From: Candidatus Acidiferrum typicum
GTDB taxonomy: Bacteria; Acidobacteriota; Terriglobia; Acidiferrales; UBA7541
Direction of reading: 5' to 3'
Length of the DNA stretch: 64,000 bases
Assembly: GCA_002478115.1 (NCBI GenBank)
Contig: DLMH01000025.1
Location: 8,978 to 72,977 of the forward strand
The notes beneath the pieces are model-generated. The model was not told the DNA's origin and made no database searches. It was given only the letters and a program-made list of their open reading frames with translations. Made by a program: the position numbers and the translations under genes. Of the stretch, positions 53,002 through 62,442 are shown piece by piece (positions within the stretch are counted from its first letter, which is position 1; every line of letters begins with the position of its first letter).

Positions 53002-53991
53002 TCAGCGGTTGACCAGGGACATCATGGCTTCGGGATAGCGCAGGCCGGCGGCCGCTCCCTTGGGCGCAACTTCTTCGATTCGCCGCAGATCTTCTGCGGT
53101 GAGCTTCACCTGCAGAGCAGCGGCGTTTTCTTCCAGGTATTTGCGGCGCTTTGTGCCGGGAATGGGAATGATGTCCTCGCCCTGCGCCAGCAGCCACGCC
53201 AGCGCAAGCTGCCCCGGCGTGCAATGCTTTTCCCGGGCGAGTGCTCCCACGCGGGCGACGAGATCCAGATTCTTCTGGAAATTTTCGCCCTGAAAACGCG
53301 GCGAAAACCGCCGGTAATCATCCGCCGCCAGATCCTCGAATTTCTTGAATTGCCCGGTGAGAAACCCGCGGCCCAGCGGGCTGTACGCAACGAACGCAAT
53401 GCCCAGTTCCCGCGTGGTCTTCAGCACTTCATCCTCCGGATCGCGCGTCCACAAGGAATATTCCGTTTGCAGCGCGGCGATGGGGTGAACCGCATGCGCG
53501 CGTCGGAGCGTGGCCGGCGATGCTTCGGACAACCCGAGGTAACGCACCTTGCCTTCACGAACAAGCTGCGCCATGGCGCCCACCGTTTCCTCGATGGGCG
53601 TTTCAGGATCGACGCGGTGCTGGTAATAAAGATCGATCACTTCAACGCCGAGCCGCTTCAGGCTGGCCTCGCAGCAAGCGCGCACGTATTCCGGCTTGCC
53701 GCTGACGCCGCGCACGTGCGGGTTGGAGCGATCGCGTACGATGGCGAACTTCGTGGCGAGAAATACCTTTTCGCGGCGATCCCGAATGGCCTGGCCGACA
53801 AGAATTTCGTTGTCGCCGTAGCCATAAACGTCGGCGGTGTCCAGGAAATTGATGCCGAGATCAATGGAGCGGTGAATCGTAGCGATGGATTCGGCGTCAT
53901 TCCGCGAGCCATAAAATTCCGACATGCCCATGCAGCCAAGGCCCAAGGGCGATACGAGCGGTCCGATTTTTCCGAGTTTGCGGAGTTGCAT
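53002..53991 (-). CDS. Aldo/keto reductase
   Basis: A 329-residue TIM-barrel oxidoreductase. The tetrad is D51 and Y56 ([11 protein letters not shown]), K81 (VFLATKF) and a His near 125 (DLYYQHRVD). The NADP site is seen in [30 protein letters not shown], with the IPGTK-R element of the AKR family 13 type. Proteins like this reduce sugar or ketone aldehydes with NADPH; the substrate is unknown. It ends near an inverted hairpin repeat. Confidence 0.92.
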   Translation of the reverse strand: MQLRKLGKIGPLVSPLGLGCMGMSEFYGSRNDAESIATIHRSIDLGINFLDTADVYGYGDNEILVGQAIRDRREKVFLATKFAIVRDRSNPHVRGVSGKPEYVRACCEASLKRLGVEVIDLYYQHRVDPETPIEETVGAMAQLVREGKVRYLGLSEASPATLRRAHAVHPIAALQTEYSLWTRDPEDEVLKTTRELGIAFVAYSPLGRGFLTGQFKKFEDLAADDYRRFSPRFQGENFQKNLDLVARVGALAREKHCTPGQLALAWLLAQGEDIIPIPGTKRRKYLEENAAALQVKLTAEDLRRIEEVAPKGAAAGLRYPEAMMSLVNR

Positions 53992-54119
53992 GCGGGCACC
54001 TCAGTTGAAGCGTACTTCAAGATAGATGAGTAGCGTCCACGCCCGGATACATGCCCTTATTTTGTTCTGCCGGCAATTTCGAGGGCCACACCCTCGAGTG
54101 GCCAGCGCGGCCACGGGAA

Positions 54120-55328
54120 TCAGCCGAGTTCGCTGGTCATCAGGAACAGGGGCTTCATCTCGAAGCTCTGGTAAACCGGGCGAAGGCGCTCGATATTATA
54201 GTGCTCCTTGACATTGACGACTTTCTTCGTGGCGGTGACGGTGTCAATCGGCATGTTGTCATAGCGCCCGTTCTTCAAGACCACCAGGCGCCCGTGAATG
54301 CGGTTGAGGATCAGGTCCAGCGCCAGATTGCCGTAGGCCATCGGGACGATGGAATCGATCGCGTCGGGATCGCCGCAGCGCACCAGGTAGCCGAGCTTCT
54401 GATTGATGCAGTCAATTTTCTTGCCGTTGTTGAATTTGGGAGAGTGAGCGGTCAGCTCCTCGGAAACGAGGTCGCCAATGCCGCCGAGCTTTTTGTGGCC
54501 GAAGGCATCCGCGGCATCCCGCTGGAAGATCATTTCGCCACCCTTGAACATCGCGCCTTCGGAAACCAGCACGATGGAGTAGCGGCTGGGATTTTTCTTG
54601 CGGTCGTGGGTCAGAAGTTCCGTCAGTTGTTCGATATCGAAATTATGCTCGGGGATGACACAGCGATTTGCCGCACCGGCCATTGTCGGCAGCATAGCAG
54701 TGAAGCCCGCGTAGCGGCCGAAGACTTCGAGGACCATGAAGCGCTCGTGGGAGCCCGCCGAGGTGCGCAGCGAGTTGGTCATCTGGATGGTGCGGGTGAT
54801 GCACGTGCTAAAGCCAATGCAGTAGTCGGTTCCGGGCACGTCGTTGTCCATGGTCTTGGGGATGGCCACGACGCGCACGCCTTCCTGGTAGAGGCGCACG
54901 CCATAACTCAGCGTGTCGTCGCCGCCGATCGGGATCATGTACTCGATGCCCAGCCAAGCGAGATTTTTCAGGACTTCCGGCGTGAGATCGTTTTTCTCCG
55001 CGTTGAACTGCCCCTTCAGGTGCTCGGGAACACTGTTCTTGCTGACGCGGCCGGGGTTGGTGCGCGAGGAATGAAGGAAGGTGCCCCCAGTTCTGCCGGC
55101 ACGATTCACGACGTCTTCGCTGAGCCGCTGGTAATTGTCGGAATTGTCGTGCTTTTCGTCGCGGACCATGTCCACGAGTCCCGCCCAGCCTCGACGGATG
55201 CCGATGACCTCGTAGCCTTCGCGGAGCGCGCGAAACGTCACGGCACGAATCGCCGGATTTAGCCCGGGGACGTCGCCGCCGCCGGTCAGGATGCCAATTA
55301 CGCCTTTCTTTACATTGATATTAGCCAT
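54120..55328 (-). CDS. pfkA: 6-phosphofructokinase, PPi-type signatures
   Basis: A 402-residue phosphofructokinase. The nucleotide/PPi site is IGILTGGGDVPGLNPAIRA. At the specificity site it reads IGGDDT (135-139) rather than GGDG(S), and the substrate motif is PKTMDND (157-163) with Lys rather than Gly. In the family both changes usually mean pyrophosphate instead of ATP as donor. The region FMVLEVFGRYAGFTA follows. It phosphorylates fructose-6-phosphate in glycolysis, reversibly if PPi-linked. ATP use is not excluded for this long subgroup. Confidence 0.92.
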   Translation of the reverse strand: MANINVKKGVIGILTGGGDVPGLNPAIRAVTFRALREGYEVIGIRRGWAGLVDMVRDEKHDNSDNYQRLSEDVVNRAGRTGGTFLHSSRTNPGRVSKNSVPEHLKGQFNAEKNDLTPEVLKNLAWLGIEYMIPIGGDDTLSYGVRLYQEGVRVVAIPKTMDNDVPGTDYCIGFSTCITRTIQMTNSLRTSAGSHERFMVLEVFGRYAGFTAMLPTMAGAANRCVIPEHNFDIEQLTELLTHDRKKNPSRYSIVLVSEGAMFKGGEMIFQRDAADAFGHKKLGGIGDLVSEELTAHSPKFNNGKKIDCINQKLGYLVRCGDPDAIDSIVPMAYGNLALDLILNRIHGRLVVLKNGRYDNMPIDTVTATKKVVNVKEHYNIERLRPVYQSFEMKPLFLMTSELG

Positions 55329-55517
55329 AGTGCAAGGATCGCCTTAGTGTGGGATAGAGAACCAATGATTATGTAAGAAGAAAAGGAATTTAGAAAGGGT
55401 GTAGTGTGAAGAAAATCTGGCGGCGAGGCGTTGGCGACCCGTAAATGCTTAAATCAGAGGAGTATAGGCAGCATTCCGGCGAGCCGCGGCCGCGTGACCG
55501 GCACGCGAGATTCGATG

Positions 55518-56099
55518 CTACGGCTCGATGCGCGTTCCCAGCACGCCCAGAAACTTCGCCAGCCACGCGGGATGCGCCGGCCACGCCGGTGCGCTGACAA
55601 GATTGCCGTCCACCACCGCGTCGGTCATGGCCAACTCGGCAAACGTGCCCCCCGCGCGCGTGACCTCGGAAGAAACCGCGGGGTAGCAACTGCATTTCTT
55701 CCCTTCCAAAACTCCGGCGGCAGCGAGCACTTGCGCACCGTGACAGATCGCGGCGATGGGTTTCTTCGCGGTGGCGAAATGACGAACTATTTCCAGTACG
55801 CGCGGATTCAGGCGAATGTACTCCGGGGCACGGCCCCCCGGAATCACCAGTGCGTCGTACTCCGCGGGCTTGACCTGGTCGAAGGTGGCGTTGAGCGCGA
55901 AATTGTGGCCGCGTTTCTCGGAATAGGTCTGGTCGCCTTCAAAATCGTGGATGGCGGTACGGACGGCCTCGCCGGCTTTCTTGCCGGGACAAACAGCGTG
56001 GACCACATGGCCGACCATCTGCAGGGCCTGGAAGGGCACCATCACCTCGTAGTCTTCGACGAAATCGCCAACCAGCATCAGGATGTTTTTGCGGGACAT
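55518..56099 (-). CDS. DJ-1/PfpI family protein
   Basis: A 193-residue protein. The nucleophile elbow is [10 protein letters not shown] (C119, H120), with conserved E15 in [10 protein letters not shown] and the GG in [12 protein letters not shown]. This matches PfpI-type members, which have been described as proteases, glyoxalases or deglycases; which of these applies here cannot be told. AAGGAGGTTGCC directly precedes the ATG at 56099. Longer upstream frames are not needed. Confidence 0.9.
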   Translation of the reverse strand: MSRKNILMLVGDFVEDYEVMVPFQALQMVGHVVHAVCPGKKAGEAVRTAIHDFEGDQTYSEKRGHNFALNATFDQVKPAEYDALVIPGGRAPEYIRLNPRVLEIVRHFATAKKPIAAICHGAQVLAAAGVLEGKKCSCYPAVSSEVTRAGGTFAELAMTDAVVDGNLVSAPAWPAHPAWLAKFLGVLGTRIEP

Positions 56100-56365
56100 G
56101 GCAACCTCCTTGCAAAACAGAGAGCATAGCAAACTGGCATCAAAAATGCCTGGCCGCGCTGGATCGCAGAAAACCATCTTAAGACGATACCTTCTCGCGG
56201 TCCGCCACTGGCGATGAGACGAATTTATCCCTCTGGGTGCAACTCGGGCGGTGATGGCCTGCGTAACTTCTTGCCAACATGACGTTTGGAGAACTGGCAA
56301 TTTCAGCCCGCCGGACGACCAACTGGCACGAAGCGTGCCCACTTGTAGAGAACGGAGGGTTTCCC

Positions 56366-56731
56366 GTGAACCGATTTACGGGTCGTCAAGTTCAACGCAG
56401 AATACGGGTTTTTTCGGCTCCCCTGCTGGCTGCTGCTTTGATGCTCGGCTCTTGGCCATTGCTTCGCGCCCAAACGGCCGAAGGAGAAGCACCGCGGCGT
56501 GTCAAATCGGCGGTGAAGCCCGAATATCCGGCCCTGGCCAAGCGCCTGAACCTGAGCGGCGTCGTGAAGGTGGAGGCGGTCATCGCGCCGGACGGTAAGG
56601 TCAAACAGGCGCACGTTGTTGGAGGGCACCCGGTGCTGGCCGCCGAAGCGGAAAAAGCGGCGCTGATGATGAGATTTGAGGCCGCGCCGAAAGAAACCAC
56701 TCAGGTCATCGAGTTTCGCTTCGAACCCTGA
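56366..56731 (+). CDS. TonB C-terminal domain protein
   Basis: A 121-residue product from GTG 56366 with GGAGGG upstream. A signal or anchor helix ([19 protein letters not shown]) ends near RAQ. The rest is a TonB family C-terminal domain: [49 protein letters not shown]. It is far shorter than full TonB, with no Pro-rich periplasmic stalk, so it may be a partner or an envelope protein rather than an energy transducer. It sits alone between convergent and divergent genes. Confidence 0.82.
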   Translation: MNRFTGRQVQRRIRVFSAPLLAAALMLGSWPLLRAQTAEGEAPRRVKSAVKPEYPALAKRLNLSGVVKVEAVIAPDGKVKQAHVVGGHPVLAAEAEKAALMMRFEAAPKETTQVIEFRFEP

Positions 56732-56812
56732 AGCGAATTCTCCAGAAATCATTCACCGAGGCGCGCGGAACACAGCCACTCTACACTCGCGTCTTCCTGC
56801 GCGGCTTGCGCC

Positions 56813-57622
56813 TTACTGCGGTTGCGCCGGCACCGGCAGATTGGATTCCTCGATGGTGAGCATGTCGGTGCGCATTTTGTCCCATTCGCGCAGTGTCAGG
56901 CCGCGTGCGGCAAAGAAACGCCGGATTTGCGCGGAATCCCAGCGCAGCACTTCCTCGAGCACGGGCACGAGGACGCTCATGGTGTTGTCGCTGAGCACCG
57001 TGCGGCGCGCGACGCGGGTAATGAATTGCGCCTCGGAAACGGCGATGGTCAGGCCATCGTGCTGGTTGACGTGCATCATCACGGGCAGGTCGGAACTTCC
57101 ATCGCCCATGTAGATGACGCTGTCCGTGCTGATGCCCAAGGAGGCGCGAACCTCTTCGAGCGCGGTGATTTTCCCCCATCCCGCGGTGGCGCGGACGATG
57201 GACTGAACCTCACCGGTCGCTTCGTTGAAGCGGAATCGCGTGCCGGCAATGTGATCGGACGGCACAATGCCTTCCAGCGCCGATTGGATGATCTCCTGTG
57301 GCGACGCGGAGATGACGTAAAACGAGAATTTGTAGCCTTCGGAAAGTGTTTCGAGCGAGCGCGCGAAAAGATCGACATCGTGCTTCAGACGGATGCGCTT
57401 GCCCGTTTCGATCAGATGTTCGCGCCGCACGCGGCGGAAATCCGGGTCATGAAGGATCAGGTAAGAGAGTTCGGCGCCCTGCTGCACCAGGTGGATATCG
57501 GACAAACCTTTCACCTTGTCGTGAAACCCATGAAAGCCGATAAGTTCGCTGAGTACGACGCCCGAGTCGTTGAAACTAAGGGTCTGGTCAAAATCGCTGG
57601 CCAGAAGATACTGCTTCACCAT
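56813..57622 (-). CDS. HAD-superfamily phosphatase (phosphoserine phosphatase-like)
   Basis: A 269-residue protein. Motif I is ASDFDQTLS (D10 nucleophile, D12), motif II lies in [12 protein letters not shown], motif III in [10 protein letters not shown], and motif IV is [12 protein letters not shown]. This is the HAD-IB cap type of SerB-like phosphatases. The substrate is unknown. A helical C-terminal extension of about 60 residues ([20 protein letters not shown]) is present. It is transcribed against the TonB-domain gene. Confidence 0.88.
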   Translation of the reverse strand: MVKQYLLASDFDQTLSFNDSGVVLSELIGFHGFHDKVKGLSDIHLVQQGAELSYLILHDPDFRRVRREHLIETGKRIRLKHDVDLFARSLETLSEGYKFSFYVISASPQEIIQSALEGIVPSDHIAGTRFRFNEATGEVQSIVRATAGWGKITALEEVRASLGISTDSVIYMGDGSSDLPVMMHVNQHDGLTIAVSEAQFITRVARRTVLSDNTMSVLVPVLEEVLRWDSAQIRRFFAARGLTLREWDKMRTDMLTIEESNLPVPAQPQ

Positions 57623-57975
57623 GTAATGTACTCCTGCTTTCTGCCCGCCACTGCGGGCGCGAACCGGACTGGCGGCTCGGAAGCTTCCTCACTATTACAA
57701 GTTAACCGCAATCCTGGGATTGGCCCCAAGAATAATTTTGATGGATGCTATGCGAGGAAAACGTGAACGAAATGTTAGTCCTAGATGAGATGCGCCGAAA
57801 GGGTAATCGGTTGCAAGCAAAAGAGTTAGTCCCCGGAAAAACTCTAGAATGAGGGAGTTAGGGCGAAGCTAATGCGGAAATTTAAATCGAAGAAAAAGCG
57901 ATGGAGAAATCGGTTGACAAACGCCGGAAGGAGCGGCGCACGGCCGTCGCAAGGCTGAGTTTGCGAGGGCGCGGC
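57623..57975. other. Gene-free region beside the IS remnant
   Basis: A 353-base gap with lower GC than its flanks and stop codons in all frames looked at. It contains GAGTTAGTCCCC...CTCTAGAATGAGGGAGTTAG, weakly self-similar. No ribosome site, repeat family or RNA gene was recognised. It may be decayed sequence from the same event as the neighbouring remnant. Confidence 0.4.
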
Positions 57976-58520
57976 TCAGTTCCCCGAGGTGGCTTGCGCC
58001 TGGAGACGCTCCACGCGTTCGTCGGTGACCGTGTAGAGCTTGCCCTTGCGGAGGTAGAGGCGCTGGGCTTCTTCGCGATTCAGAGGACGGGCGCCTCGGC
58101 GGCCGAAGACGGCCAACTGGTTGCCGGATTCGTCCACGGCGCGGTCGCGATCAATGCCTTTGGCGATTGCGAGAGCCGGGCCTTGGGTGCGCGCGGTGGC
58201 AATCAGCTTGGGCGTGGGGCGCGGGCTGAAGCCGGAAAAATGCGCGGGATCATCCCACGGGGAAAGAATCTGCAAAACGCGTAGGCCGTTCTTGCCGTCG
58301 GCGACGAAGGCGAAGGCGCTGCCGGCGACCATGCCGATTTTCACGTCGTTGACATCGTTGAGTTGTCCATCCGCCGTGAAGAGTTGCTCTAGTTCTGGTG
58401 CTTCGTGCTTTTCCACGTCGATCAGCGCCACGCCCTGCTTGCCCGCGGAAACGTAGGCATAGGTGCGCGCGACATAGATGTTGCGCGCGTCTGCAAGGGG
58501 CACGGCGGCGCCGGCAAGCA
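57976..58520 (-). pseudogene. C-terminal remnant of a larger protein, beheaded at the IS junction
   Basis: About 180 codons remain open to 57976. The frame reads into the IS remnant at about 58510-58520 with no proper start; a chance GTG exists at 58503. The visible part has repeat-like strands ([25 protein letters not shown] and [30 protein letters not shown]), as in beta-propeller LVIVD-type surface proteins. It ends in a short polar tail. The missing N-terminal part was probably lost when the IS remnant formed. Confidence 0.65.
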
Positions 58521-59166
58521 GCGCGCGTGCCCACCTCAGTGGCCAACTCGCTGACGGCGGCCATCAGGAATTCTCCTCCGGGCCCGGTTCCGGAATCGGA
58601 CGGCCCAACAGCGCCGCCATTTTTTTTGGACGTCGATGATGATGTGCGCTTTACGCAGATCTTCCGTCAGGCGCGCATTCTGGCGTTGCAGCTTCAGATT
58701 TTCTTCTTCCAGTGGATGGCGCTTGGACTTCGGCCCGCGCTTCTGCGGAGTCAGCGCTTCGCGGATGCCGTTGGCCCGCTCCCGCCGCCAGTAGGCCAGT
58801 AGCGACGAGTACAGTCCTTCGCGGCGGAGCAGAGCGCCAACGCCACCGGGTGTGGCGGCAGCCGCTTCCGCCTCCGTGAGGATGCGTTGCTTGTATTCCG
58901 CGGTGAAGGTACGACGCTTGGGTCTGGCAACCACTTCGGAATCAGGCCGCGAGGCCAGCACCGGATCGGCGCCCGCTTTGGCTGCCGCTGCACTACGCTG
59001 CGGCGAGCCAGGCTCGCCTCCGCTCCGTTCCGCGCCAGCCAAAGCCCCCGAGGAAAGAACAACACCAAGAGAATTCCCGTTCATCTCTACCTTTTTCTTT
59101 CTCGCCCTGCTCATTAATTAAGAGTACTAAAACGGTCTCACGGATGTTGGCACGGAGGGCTCGACA
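58514..59166 (-). mobile_element. IS3-family insertion sequence remnant: orfA with frameshift, first codons of orfB
   Basis: The minus-strand frame from ATG 59114 is an IS3 orfA-type helix-turn-helix protein: RRTFTAEYKQRILTEAEAAA, then LLRREGLYSSLLAYWRRER, QKRGPKSKRHPLEEENLKL and ARLTEDLRKAHIIIDVQKK. At eight As (58620-58627) the frame breaks; a -1 shift restores MAALLGRPIPEPGPEENS and a stop that overlaps the orfB ATG (TGATG, 58564). OrfB is cut after about 17 codons ([17 protein letters not shown]). TGTCGA at 59166-59161 may be the outer end. The integrase core and right end are missing, so it is not active. Confidence 0.75.
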
Positions 59167-59392
59167 ATCGCCTCCATAAATTCAGCGACTTACGACCACG
59201 GCGACAACGACCTTTGCGGACTACCACCCATTTTCAACGAGTTAGAGATTTCGCCGTAGCCATCCCCAACTTCGCGTACTCCGCCTTCGCAGCGATGAGG
59301 ATGTCTTTGGGGCGGTCGCGGCACAGAATGTGGGAAAAGAAAGGGCCGTCCTAGCTGAAGGCGGCCATTTCGATTCCGCGTCTGGGAGTAGC
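59167..59392 (-). other. Possible decayed coding fragment next to the IS end
   Basis: On the minus strand, after an in-frame stop, a 36-codon stretch (DGPFFSHILCRDRPKDILIA, then AKAEYAKLGMATAKSLTR) has normal codon bias and ends at a stop near 59240. It looks like the last part of a lost gene rather than a gene of its own. No family is recognised; the rest of the interval is non-coding. Confidence 0.25.
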
Positions 59393-59842
59393 TCACATTT
59401 TTATTGCTGACTCATGACTCGCAACGCACTGCCACTTTCCGCTCGGCATCTTCACCCAGGTATCGGTCCAGCGCTCGTGAATATCCAGCGGCTTTCCCGA
59501 CTCATCGGTGCCTTTCGCTTTGATGGCGCCTGTTGCGATGGCCGTACTGCCAAATACCGTTACCTTCACGTCGCTGTTCTCGGCACTGTTCCATTTGGTC
59601 TTCTTATAAAATGCCAGCGTCTCGGCCTTGCCGGTGACTTTCCCATCGCTGTCTGTAATCACGAATTTGTCGGCCAGCAGCGGAGCGAGCAGGTCAGGAC
59701 TGTTTGTCTTCATCGCCTGAAGCCACTGTTCTTCCAATGCCGCGATAGCCTTCTCAGTCGCGCCACTCGTCTGGGCTTGCGCCCATGCGGCGCCTCCCAA
59801 TGAAAGCAAACCGATTAAACACCACATCAAGAGTTTCTTCAT
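59393..59842 (-). CDS. Secreted SnoaL-like (DUF4440/NTF2 fold) protein
   Basis: A 149-residue protein. The signal peptide is LLMWCLIGLLSLGGAAWAQAQ. The mature part shows the NTF2-like cone order: helix AIAALEEQWLQAMKTNSPDLLAPLLADKFVITDSDGKV, then strands VKVTVFGSTAIATGAIKAKG, RWTDTWVKMPSGKWQCVASHES. DUF4440 members are secreted proteins of unknown activity. A ribosome site (AAGGAGAAG) precedes the ATG. Confidence 0.85.
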   Translation of the reverse strand: MKKLLMWCLIGLLSLGGAAWAQAQTSGATEKAIAALEEQWLQAMKTNSPDLLAPLLADKFVITDSDGKVTGKAETLAFYKKTKWNSAENSDVKVTVFGSTAIATGAIKAKGTDESGKPLDIHERWTDTWVKMPSGKWQCVASHESAIKM

Positions 59843-60282
59843 AACTTCTCCTTAGTTTTTGCGATCTTCAAGAATTTATCGGGGATCCAATGGCCGACGT
59901 GCGTCTTGTCTAGATAGACGGTCACCTGCTCAACACAAATTGGCCTCCAACGTACTCCCCGAGTTAATCTCTTCAAGGACAGGCATCACAGTACGACGGT
60001 TTTCGTGACCCAGAACCGTCCCAACCGTGACGGTGGACAGGGCGTTCAAGAACATTTCGAGGTTGCGTTGCGAGGCGGAATTTCGCCATTTCTGAGGTCA
60101 TGCGTTGAAATTGAAGGCAGGGGGTGAATGTGATGGGGGGCACCGCTTTGGTCGGTTTATTTGACGTATAAGGGCGCGACTTGCCTCCCCGAAGAGCTAC
60201 CCTGACGACCGGACGCAACACCCGCTCAGGCGAGGACAGTTCGGCTGAATTTCCATTCCGAGACACAAAAGAGAGGATAAAG
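59843..60282. other. Gene-free divergent region
   Basis: A 440-base gap between divergent secreted-protein genes. It probably contains both promoters; none is close to consensus. CACAGTACGACGGTTTTCGTG and AACCGTCCCAACCGTGACGG hold small repeats of CCGT/ACGG, but no repeat family, RNA or coding frame was identified. Confidence 0.4.
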
Positions 60283-60762
60283 ATGCGCAAACTACTATTC
60301 GCTGCCTGCTCGCTTCTGGTGTTCGGCTCCGTAACAATGGCTCAGGGCAAGATTGATACAAAGTGGCACTGCCCGAAACCATCGGCAGAGCACAAATTCG
60401 ACGTGGGCGACGTGCCGGATCACAGCTACGTGATTCTCCAAGACGCCTGTAACGTGACCGCAAGCGACAGCGGCTTCGCGGAAAAAACTGGCGCCTATAC
60501 GGAATTCCAAGAGATATGGAAAGCATCCATCAACTTCCATGGCCGCTTCAACGTGACGATGGAGAACGGCGACAAGGTCTACTACACATATGAAGGTTCC
60601 GCCCCAACAGACATTACGAAACCTTTCTCCAGCAAAATGAAGCTTCTGAGCGGTACCGGAAAATACAAAGGCATCAAGGGTTCCGAGACCTGCTCTGGAA
60701 AAATCAATGCAGACGGCTCTTTTGACATGGGTTGCACCGGCACGTATTCGATAGGCAAGTAA
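60283..60762 (+). CDS. Secreted beta-rich protein, unknown
   Basis: A 159-residue product. The signal peptide LLFAACSLLVFGSVTMAQG is followed by a beta-rich chain with four Cys (WHCPKP, DACNVT, ETCSGK, MGCTGT) that could form two disulfides and a repeated Thr/Gly pattern (LLSGTGKYKGIKGSETCSG, DGSFDMGCTGTYS) like DUF3224/allene-oxide-type barrels. GAGAGGATAAAG precedes the ATG at 60283. No activity is proposed. Confidence 0.7.
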   Translation: MRKLLFAACSLLVFGSVTMAQGKIDTKWHCPKPSAEHKFDVGDVPDHSYVILQDACNVTASDSGFAEKTGAYTEFQEIWKASINFHGRFNVTMENGDKVYYTYEGSAPTDITKPFSSKMKLLSGTGKYKGIKGSETCSGKINADGSFDMGCTGTYSIGK

Positions 60763-60853
60763 GGCTGAGGTGTGCAACCAATCAGGAGTTGGCCGCATGG
60801 TTGCTTGAACCGTAGCGCGTAATACGGCCCCCTGTGCAGCGAAGCCGCGCAAC

Positions 60854-61489
60854 GTGATTACGTTGGCCAATATTTTCAAAGTGGCGGAAGCCACGGCGCA
60901 ACAAACGACGGCGGTGATCCGCTTGCCGCTGAGTTCAAAGGCGCACATGGTGATTGCTGCGGCGGATCTCGACGGTACGATCATCGGTCTGCGGCGCATG
61001 ACCGATTCCACGGTGTTCAGCATTGATGTGGCCGTAACCAAGGCGCGCAACATGGCCTACTTCAACAGCAGTTCGCGCACCGCAGCCAATTTGAATCAGG
61101 TGCCCAGTGGGACCGCGGTCACGAATCGCACCATCGAATTTGGCGCACAGCCATTTTCCCCGCCGGGGATCGATGGCACGAGCCCCGGGCCATTTTTCAA
61201 TTTGTACCAGCAGGATGTGGCGAACCCCTGCACGCAAGGATTTCAAGCGGGTCCGCCGAATGCCAACAAAAGTGGCATCGTCTTTTTTCCTGGGAGCTTG
61301 GGGCTGTATCGCAATGGCGCGCTGGTCGGAGGGTTGGGCGTCAGCGGCGACGGCGTGGATCAGGATGATTATGTGGCCGCTGGAGGCGCGGCGGGGTTTG
61401 CAGCGCCCACACAGATTCGTGCCGATCAGGTTTTGATCGATGGCGTGCGCTTGCCCTACCAAAAGTTTCCGCGAAACCCCACGAATTAA
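60854..61489 (+). pseudogene. HbpS/GlcG-like haem-binding domain protein, probably 5' truncated
   Basis: A 211-residue frame from GTG 60854, with no clear ribosome site or signal. The HbpS/GlcG core is seen in MVIAAADLDGTIIGLRRMTDSTVFSIDVAVTKARNMAYFNSS, followed by TIEFGAQPFSPPGIDGT, GIVFFPGSLGLYRNGALVGGLGVSGDGVDQDDYVAAGGA. The protein appears to begin in the first helix of the domain. In related genomes such domains end longer secreted proteins, so the front part may have been lost. It lies in the decayed 57.6-61.5 kb area. Confidence 0.55.
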
Positions 61490-61498
61490 TTACAAATC

Positions 61499-62347
61499 TT
61501 AATGGCTTGAGGATGGGTCCGGCGTGGTGGCAACGTTGGCGTCAAGGAACCAGCGATGCTGCGCGTCGCCGGGCACATAGCAATTGCCATCGGCCGCATA
61601 GCTGGCGGCACAACGCACGGTGAATTCCTTGCGGCGCGGAGACTGCGCATACTGCCAAATAGTTGCGGCGGAAAAACCACTTTGCGCGGGTGGTGGCGGA
61701 TTCGCCGGGAAAGCGCATCCGGGAGCGGGCGGGCAGGCATCGTTGTAAACCCAGTAGACAAGAACGGGCGACGTGACGTGTGCCTGGATGTCCTGCGCGG
61801 TGGTGACGTGCACGCCCTGTCCTTCGTCCACCGGGATCGCGGAGCAATAGACGCCGGCGCGGTAGCCAGCTTGCGCGAGGCCGTTGTTCCACGCTTGCAG
61901 ATAAGCGTGATAAGGGCCAGGTAGGCGGCCACCTTCCTCAATATCCAGGAAAATCACGGAGTCTCTGGGGAAGCCTTCCTGCCGGGCCAGCTTCGCTGCG
62001 GATTGCGCGTCCAGCATTCCCTTTTGGCGCGCATCGGCGGAATTGTGCAAGGTGCGGCTCTCGCGTCCATTAAAGAGCGCAACGAAGCCAAATCCCTGCG
62101 ATTGCAGCAGCGTGCGCTTGCCGAACCAGGTGCTGCGCTTCTCGCCCGGCGGCGCGCTGAGCCAGTAGCCCGTGAATGAAAATGTCTTTCGGAGGGATGG
62201 CAGAGCATCGTCACCGGGATAATCGTTGCGGTCGAAACCAAAGTATGTAGCCGGGCTTGGAGTAGAAGCATTCTGTGGGATTAGGGAAGGAACCGAAGCC
62301 AAGGCACAGAGAAAAAGAATCGGTCCGAGGAGACGCAGTGAAAACAT
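61499..62347 (-). CDS. DUF1906 glycoside-hydrolase-like secreted protein
   Basis: A 282-residue protein. The signal peptide is LLGPILFLCALASVPSLIP. The TIM-barrel family features are YFGFDRNDYPGDD, FSFTGYWLSAPPG, GFGFVALFNGRES, VIFLDIEEGGRLPG, and GYRAGVYCSAIPV. This is the Rv2525c/DUF1906 group, related to GH25-like hydrolases with a cell-wall link but no confirmed activity. IFLDIEEGG carries the acidic pair expected at the barrel end. Convergent with the HbpS-like gene. Confidence 0.85.
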   Translation of the reverse strand: MFSLRLLGPILFLCALASVPSLIPQNASTPSPATYFGFDRNDYPGDDALPSLRKTFSFTGYWLSAPPGEKRSTWFGKRTLLQSQGFGFVALFNGRESRTLHNSADARQKGMLDAQSAAKLARQEGFPRDSVIFLDIEEGGRLPGPYHAYLQAWNNGLAQAGYRAGVYCSAIPVDEGQGVHVTTAQDIQAHVTSPVLVYWVYNDACPPAPGCAFPANPPPPAQSGFSAATIWQYAQSPRRKEFTVRCAASYAADGNCYVPGDAQHRWFLDANVATTPDPSSSH

Positions 62348-62442
62348 GGAATGACTCTACAACAGCGCCTTCGGGCTCGTCTAAAAAAATGAGCTATCGA
62401 GGGCGGAGAGCCTCCGTAGCAAACTAATTCTCGGGTGGAATG

